The notes beneath the pieces are model-generated. The model was given only the letters and a program-made list of their open reading frames with translations, was not told the origin of the DNA and did not search any database. 10,302 bases of DNA from Nanobdellota archaeon (lineage in GTDB: Archaea > Nanobdellota > Nanobdellia > Woesearchaeales > GW2011-AR9), in assembly GCA_030695685.1 (NCBI GenBank), contig JAUYPT010000052.1, positions 1 through 10,302 of the forward strand, read 5' to 3'. Shown here in pieces: positions 8,117 to 10,302 of this stretch (the first letter of the stretch is position 1; every line of letters starts with the position of its first letter). The translations under genes were made by a program, and so were the position numbers.

Positions 8117-8194
8117 AAAAATGCGTGAAACCGTCTTACCCCGCCCTAAAGGGACGGGGTTTGAAAAAAGACGGTTTCTAAACTACGCATTTTT
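8117..8194. repeat. Long interrupted hairpin, about 30 paired bases
   Basis: Three nested stems: AAAAATGCGT (8117-8126) with ACGCATTTTT (8185-8194), GAAACCGTCTT (8127-8137) with AAGACGGTTTC (8168-8178), and ACCCCGCCC (8138-8146) with GGGACGGGGT (8151-8160, one bulged A), closed by a TAAA loop. The only other unpaired bases are a 7-base and a 6-base bulge on the right side. On the minus strand it lies downstream of the endonuclease gene and ends in TTTTT, so it could act as that gene's terminator. It could equally be an intergenic palindromic repeat. Confidence 0.75.
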
Positions 8195-8197
8195 AGG

Positions 8198-8267
8198 ATG
8201 CAAAAATAGCTAGCTATGCCATTCATCCATTGACTTTAGTCAATGGTTTTCTGGCTATTTTTTGCAT
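8198..8267. repeat. Second inverted-repeat structure enclosing the endonuclease stop codon
   Basis: Outer arms ATGCAAAAATAGC (8198-8210) and GCTATTTTTTGCAT (8254-8267) pair with one bulged T. Inside, CCATTGAC (8227-8234) pairs with GTCAATGG (8239-8246) around a TTTA loop. The stop codon of the minus-strand endonuclease (8236-8238) lies in that loop, and its last codons form part of both stems. A 12-base palindrome ATAGCTAGCTAT (8206-8217) is also present. Confidence 0.7.
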
Positions 8268-8892
8268 AATACCCTAATTTTTTCCAAAATTCATACTTTG
8301 TAGTATGAACTTCATTTTGCGGGCTAATTTCCTTAAACCATCGTTCTGTATTCTTTTTTCCAGAAATCTGATAAAACACTATTCCACTAAAACGAGATTC
8401 TGTCCAAGACCCATAAGGAAAATCAAGGATCTTAAATAAATCTGCTAACTGATTAGCCAAAGGTGATTTTCTTAAAGCTATCTGAACCCTTGGATAATAA
8501 TTAATATTCCTTCCCTGCTTAGAAAATTTAAGGCAACCATCAGTGTCAAACAAACCTCGAACGAAAGCACGCATTAAATTTTTGTCTGAAAAAATTATAT
8601 CAGGAACTGAAGATTCTTTCTTGATTCCTCTTCTCATCCCAATGTCATTAAGTAAAAAGTTAAAAATATCTTTTGAATAAATCATCAAATAATAGGCATT
8701 ACTATCATTTCTTTTTCTGAGAGTAGGGATTTTACAAAATAAACTTTGAAAAAGAGGTATTACTCTTTTTTCATAATAATTTAAATCCTCTAAACCGCCA
8801 ACAATGGTTATTAAATACTGTTTTGTATGTAAGTGGCCATCACCAAGAATAATACCTACCAATTCTGCAACATTTTCATTCATTACTTCCAT
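8236..8892 (-). CDS. LAGLIDADG homing endonuclease (free-standing)
   Basis: A 218-residue site-specific DNA endonuclease with two LAGLIDADG helices in one chain: LVGIILGDG (residues 11-19) and VRGLFDTDG (111-119). Both keep the acidic residue near the end (GDG, TDG) that binds the catalytic metal ions. The two half-domains of about 100 residues each are the normal size for a monomeric LAGLIDADG enzyme. Basic residues such as KIPTLRKRND and ALRKSP would fit DNA-contacting strands. The ATG at 8892 follows a TATA box by about 27 bases, so the gene has its own promoter. No intein splice motifs and no interrupted host gene are visible around it, so it is read as free-standing. The reading frame appears intact and is AT-rich. 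It is probably mobile DNA, and its target site is unknown. Confidence 0.88.
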   Translation of the reverse strand: MEVMNENVAELVGIILGDGHLHTKQYLITIVGGLEDLNYYEKRVIPLFQSLFCKIPTLRKRNDSNAYYLMIYSKDIFNFLLNDIGMRRGIKKESSVPDIIFSDKNLMRAFVRGLFDTDGCLKFSKQGRNINYYPRVQIALRKSPLANQLADLFKILDFPYGSWTESRFSGIVFYQISGKKNTERWFKEISPQNEVHTTKYEFWKKLGYYAKNSQKTID

Positions 8893-8913
8893 ATCATAAA
8901 CTGGAAATATGAG

Positions 8914-8923
8914 GTTTATATAG
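8914..8923 (-). promoter_or_regulatory. TATA box for the endonuclease gene
   Basis: Minus-strand reading AACTATATAAAC spans this site, centred about 27 bases before the ATG at 8892. It is divergent from the plus-strand TATA box near 8972, with about 50 bases between the two. Confidence 0.6.
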
Positions 8924-8927
8924 TTTA

Positions 8928-8960
8928 GTTGAACTTGTCCAGTGGCTAGACGTTTTCAAC
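8928..8960. repeat. Inverted repeat between two divergent promoters
   Basis: GTTGAA (8928-8933) pairs with TTCAAC (8955-8960), and inside it GTC (8937-8939) with GAC (8949-8951). It lies exactly between the minus-strand and plus-strand TATA boxes, where an operator would be expected. The inner stem is weak. Confidence 0.3.
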
Positions 8961-8966
8961 CTAAAA

Positions 8967-8978
8967 TTTTATAAATAA
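8967..8978 (+). promoter_or_regulatory. TATA box for the structured RNA / kinase-like gene
   Basis: ATTTTATAAATAAG spans this site and is the best TATA match on the plus strand of the right-hand region. Using the spacing seen at the other genes, transcription should begin near 8998-9001, about 13 bases before the first stem of the structured RNA and about 180 bases before the kinase-like ATG. Confidence 0.55.
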
Positions 8979-8997
8979 GCTGGTTAATGACCAAATA

Positions 8998-9175
8998 GCC
9001 CTGTTATAGTCTATAGCCCCGTGGAGAAGTTGTAGAGACTTCGCGGAGTGTAGCGGACTAGCATAGTGCCCTTTGGTCCAGAAGAAGGATAGAAAGGCAT
9101 TGACCTCGGTTCGAACGAGAAAAGCACACTTTTCTGGTGCCGCTTTTCAGCGACAATCCGAGCGGGGCTACTTTT
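8998..9175 (+). ncRNA. Structured RNA or 5' leader element with an H-type pseudoknot
   Basis: About 175 bases with mutually compatible helices. A closing stem TAGCCCCG (9014-9021) pairs with CGGGGCTA (9163-9170). Hairpin GAAGT (9026-9030) pairs with ACTTC (9038-9042). A pseudoknot forms from GGACT (9055-9059) with GGTCC (9075-9079) crossed by AGTGCC(C)TTT (9065-9074) with AAAGGCATT (9093-9101). CTCGG (9105-9109) pairs with CCGAG (9158-9162), enclosing AGAAAAG/CTTTTCT (9118-9124, 9129-9135) and CGCT/AGCG (9141-9152). Two G-U pairs in the pseudoknot form only on the plus strand, and the only good TATA box is upstream on that strand. A T-rich CTTTT follows the closing stem, and the kinase-like ATG follows that. 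I checked it against tRNA, RNase P, SRP RNA and the fluoride and TPP riboswitches and saw no match. The ends are predicted. Confidence 0.5.
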
Positions 9176-9178
9176 ATT

Positions 9179-10138
9179 ATGCTTTATCAATTACCATTCC
9201 CATTTGAAAACAAATTCCCAACATCTTTCCAAGCTCAAGGGATAATTACCCCTAGAGATTTTATGAAAGACTTCTTCTGTGATGAAGCCTACGACAGTGA
9301 TATAAAAACAAAACCAAGAGAGTTACAACAAGAACTTGATAAATTTGCTGTTTTGTTAGGCAAAGACCAACAGCTTCCAACTGTAGTTCTACACTCTAGT
9401 ACTAGCCAAGAATATTTCCCTGAAAACTTCATGCCCCAACAGTGGATAGGTGATGCTATTATAATTCAAGACCAAAGAAAGATCTATCAGCTTGAGGCAT
9501 TGAAACGCGATGGTACAAAGCAGAAAATAATGATTAAAGGGCCAAAAAGATATTGCAGGTCATCTCAAAATGGAGGAGGATTAAGTTCCATTACTGGTGT
9601 AAAAGTACAGCTCAAAGATTCAGTACAAGAATTCTCTGACTTGGTAGAACTTCTGAGGAATGGGGTTACGGTAGAAAAACCTCTGGGATATTTCAAGCAC
9701 GGAGAAGAACAATGGGTTTATACTGAATTTGTCGATGGTGAAAATCCACTTAATATCCTTAACAGCAGTAAGAGAAAAGATTACTTTGAAGCTGATGCCC
9801 TATTATTAGCGAGTTTGTATAGATCCGGCTTTAGCCATCAAGGTTTTGCAACGCCAAAATTTGACGATAAAATCTGGAAAGAGGAGACAGTTTTTCTAAT
9901 CGATACTGATGAAACATACAGAAGAGGGGATAATTCAAAAGAAAATATCCCTCGTACCTTCAGTTGGGAATTATCTGATTATCTCTATTGGAAAACACTC
10001 TCTCTGGACGAAGCCTTAGAATACACAAAAGTTTTTCTTGAAGGAGTTGATCTCAATCCAAAAAATGCTGAAGAAGTTGTTCAAATGACTTTAACGTATC
10101 ATAAATGTAAGTTAGAACACCTCCACTATAAGTTATAA
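9179..10138 (+). CDS. Divergent kinase-fold-like protein, possible pseudokinase
   Basis: A 319-residue protein from the ATG at 9179; an in-frame GTG at 9137 lies inside predicted RNA helices and is less likely. The C-terminal two thirds read like a highly diverged protein-kinase/aminoglycoside-phosphotransferase fold. KIMIKGPK supplies a candidate nucleotide-binding lysine (K120), QWVYTEFVDGENPL (178-191) looks like the hinge, GFSHQGFATPKF (217-228) sits at the catalytic loop, and VFLIDTDETYR (238-248) at the metal-binding DFG position (D242). The usual catalytic Asp of the HxD motif is Gln here (H220-Q221), so activity is doubtful. The first 100 residues match nothing I know. No signal peptide or membrane helix is visible. 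The kinase reading is inference from motif order and spacing. The gene lies directly after the structured RNA and appears to share its promoter. Confidence 0.7.
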   Translation: MLYQLPFPFENKFPTSFQAQGIITPRDFMKDFFCDEAYDSDIKTKPRELQQELDKFAVLLGKDQQLPTVVLHSSTSQEYFPENFMPQQWIGDAIIIQDQRKIYQLEALKRDGTKQKIMIKGPKRYCRSSQNGGGLSSITGVKVQLKDSVQEFSDLVELLRNGVTVEKPLGYFKHGEEQWVYTEFVDGENPLNILNSSKRKDYFEADALLLASLYRSGFSHQGFATPKFDDKIWKEETVFLIDTDETYRRGDNSKENIPRTFSWELSDYLYWKTLSLDEALEYTKVFLEGVDLNPKNAEEVVQMTLTYHKCKLEHLHYKL

Positions 10139-10150
10139 TTCTGCAGCATT

Positions 10151-10174
10151 CCTCGCGAGGTTATTTTTTATTAA
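10151..10174 (+). terminator. Probable terminator of the kinase-like gene
   Basis: The perfect palindrome CCTCGCGAGG (10151-10160) is followed by TTATTTTTTATT, 12 bases after the stop codon. The T-run is the usual archaeal termination signal; the palindrome itself can form only a 3-bp stem. Confidence 0.45.
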
Positions 10175-10185
10175 AATACCGGATT

Positions 10186-10257
10186 GTCAAAGAAAACCGA
10201 CCACCGCTGGTCAATAGACCAGCGGCATGCTCGCTTCGCTCGGGTCGGTTTTCTGAC
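10186..10257. repeat. Multi-arm inverted-repeat element
   Basis: Outer arms GTCA (10186-10189) with TGAC (10254-10257) and GAAAACCGACC (10192-10202) with GGTCGGTTTTC (10243-10253) enclose a perfect 9-bp hairpin CCGCTGGTC (10204-10212) / GACCAGCGG (10217-10225) with an AATA loop. The remaining bases, 10226-10242, contain the mirror-symmetric GCTCGCTTCGCTCG. Much more GC-rich than its surroundings. It may be a bidirectional terminator or an intergenic palindromic repeat. Confidence 0.7.
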
Positions 10258-10274
10258 ACTGAGCTTTCCATAAG

Positions 10275-10302
10275 TCATAACTTTGGATCACACCACCAGT
10301 GA
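10275..10302 (-). CDS. Possible C-terminal end of a minus-strand gene
   Basis: Read on the minus strand, the last bases of the window encode ...HWWCDPKL followed by TGA (10275-10277). The Trp/Cys-rich codons are unlike random AT-rich intergenic DNA, and the inverted-repeat element just beyond would be a fitting terminator. Eight codons are too few to be sure. Confidence 0.2.

Noticed and set aside
9026..9042. On the minus strand, a 5-bp stem with a 7-base loop CTCTACA resembles an anticodon arm with CUA (pyrrolysine/amber type).
   Set aside because: The loop has C at position 37 rather than a purine, and no T-arm or acceptor stem lies at the required distance.
9097..9120. On the minus strand, CTCG-TTCGAAC-CGAG looks like a tRNA T-arm.
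   Set aside because: The acceptor strand that would follow (TCAATGC) has no partner about 70 bases upstream, no D-arm or anticodon arm fits, and the same bases take part in the better-supported plus-strand fold.
8998..9175. The structured RNA could be RNase P RNA, SRP RNA, or the core of a group I intron hosting the endonuclease.
   Set aside because: The conserved RNase P and SRP domain IV sequences were not found. The TAGTC/GACTA elements that could form a group I P7 occur in the wrong order. The endonuclease is outside the fold and has its own promoter.
9137..9178. GTG start at 9137 for the kinase-like protein.
   Set aside because: The 14 extra codons fall within predicted RNA hairpins, have no start signal, and do not look like a conserved N-terminus.
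10226..10242. GCTCGCTTCGCTCG as a hairpin arm or CRISPR-like repeat.
   Set aside because: It is a mirror repeat, not an inverted repeat, so it cannot fold on itself, and no further copies occur in the window.

Overview
The window looks like a piece of an AT-rich archaeal genome, most likely from the DPANN group (Woesearchaeota/Pacearchaeota type). The evidence is an archaeal/eukaryote-type ribosomal protein L10e (uL16), an archaeal NOG1-type ribosome-assembly GTPase, a stand-alone LAGLIDADG endonuclease, and a promoter pattern typical of archaea. Nearly every gene has an A/T-rich TATA-like box centred about 25-30 bases before its ATG with no Shine-Dalgarno sequence between, so the transcripts are probably leaderless. 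The lineage is inferred from gene types; no phylogeny was run.

Left part, plus strand: a CPA2-type cation:proton antiporter with a C-terminal NAD-binding RCK/TrkA-N domain (5' end outside the window), a NOG1-like GTPase, and a large Lys/Gln-rich coiled-coil protein built on ~60-residue repeats. The last converges with the next block with only 12 bases between stop codons. Middle part, minus strand, in transcription order from right to left: a small single-pass membrane protein, arginyl-tRNA synthetase, a 337-residue protein I do not recognise, and ribosomal protein L10e. Although co-directional and closely spaced, each of these four carries its own TATA box, so they look like single-gene units. 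L10e, ArgS and NOG1 make this a translation neighbourhood.

Right part (about 8117-10302) is accessory in character. A minus-strand LAGLIDADG endonuclease gene with its own promoter has no visible intron or intein host. It is followed by two long hairpin structures, and its stop codon lies in the loop of one of them. Divergent from it is a plus-strand promoter that does not lead directly to an ORF. It leads to about 180 bases of folded sequence: an 8-bp closing stem, several hairpins and an H-type pseudoknot with a purine-rich loop. After that comes a divergent kinase-fold-like protein that lacks the usual catalytic aspartate. This is the only gene with a visible start and a promoter in the window that is not leaderless, so the folded stretch is either an independent structured RNA or a long regulatory leader. 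It is the best candidate here for something undescribed. The right edge holds another multi-arm inverted-repeat element and possibly the last codons of a minus-strand gene.
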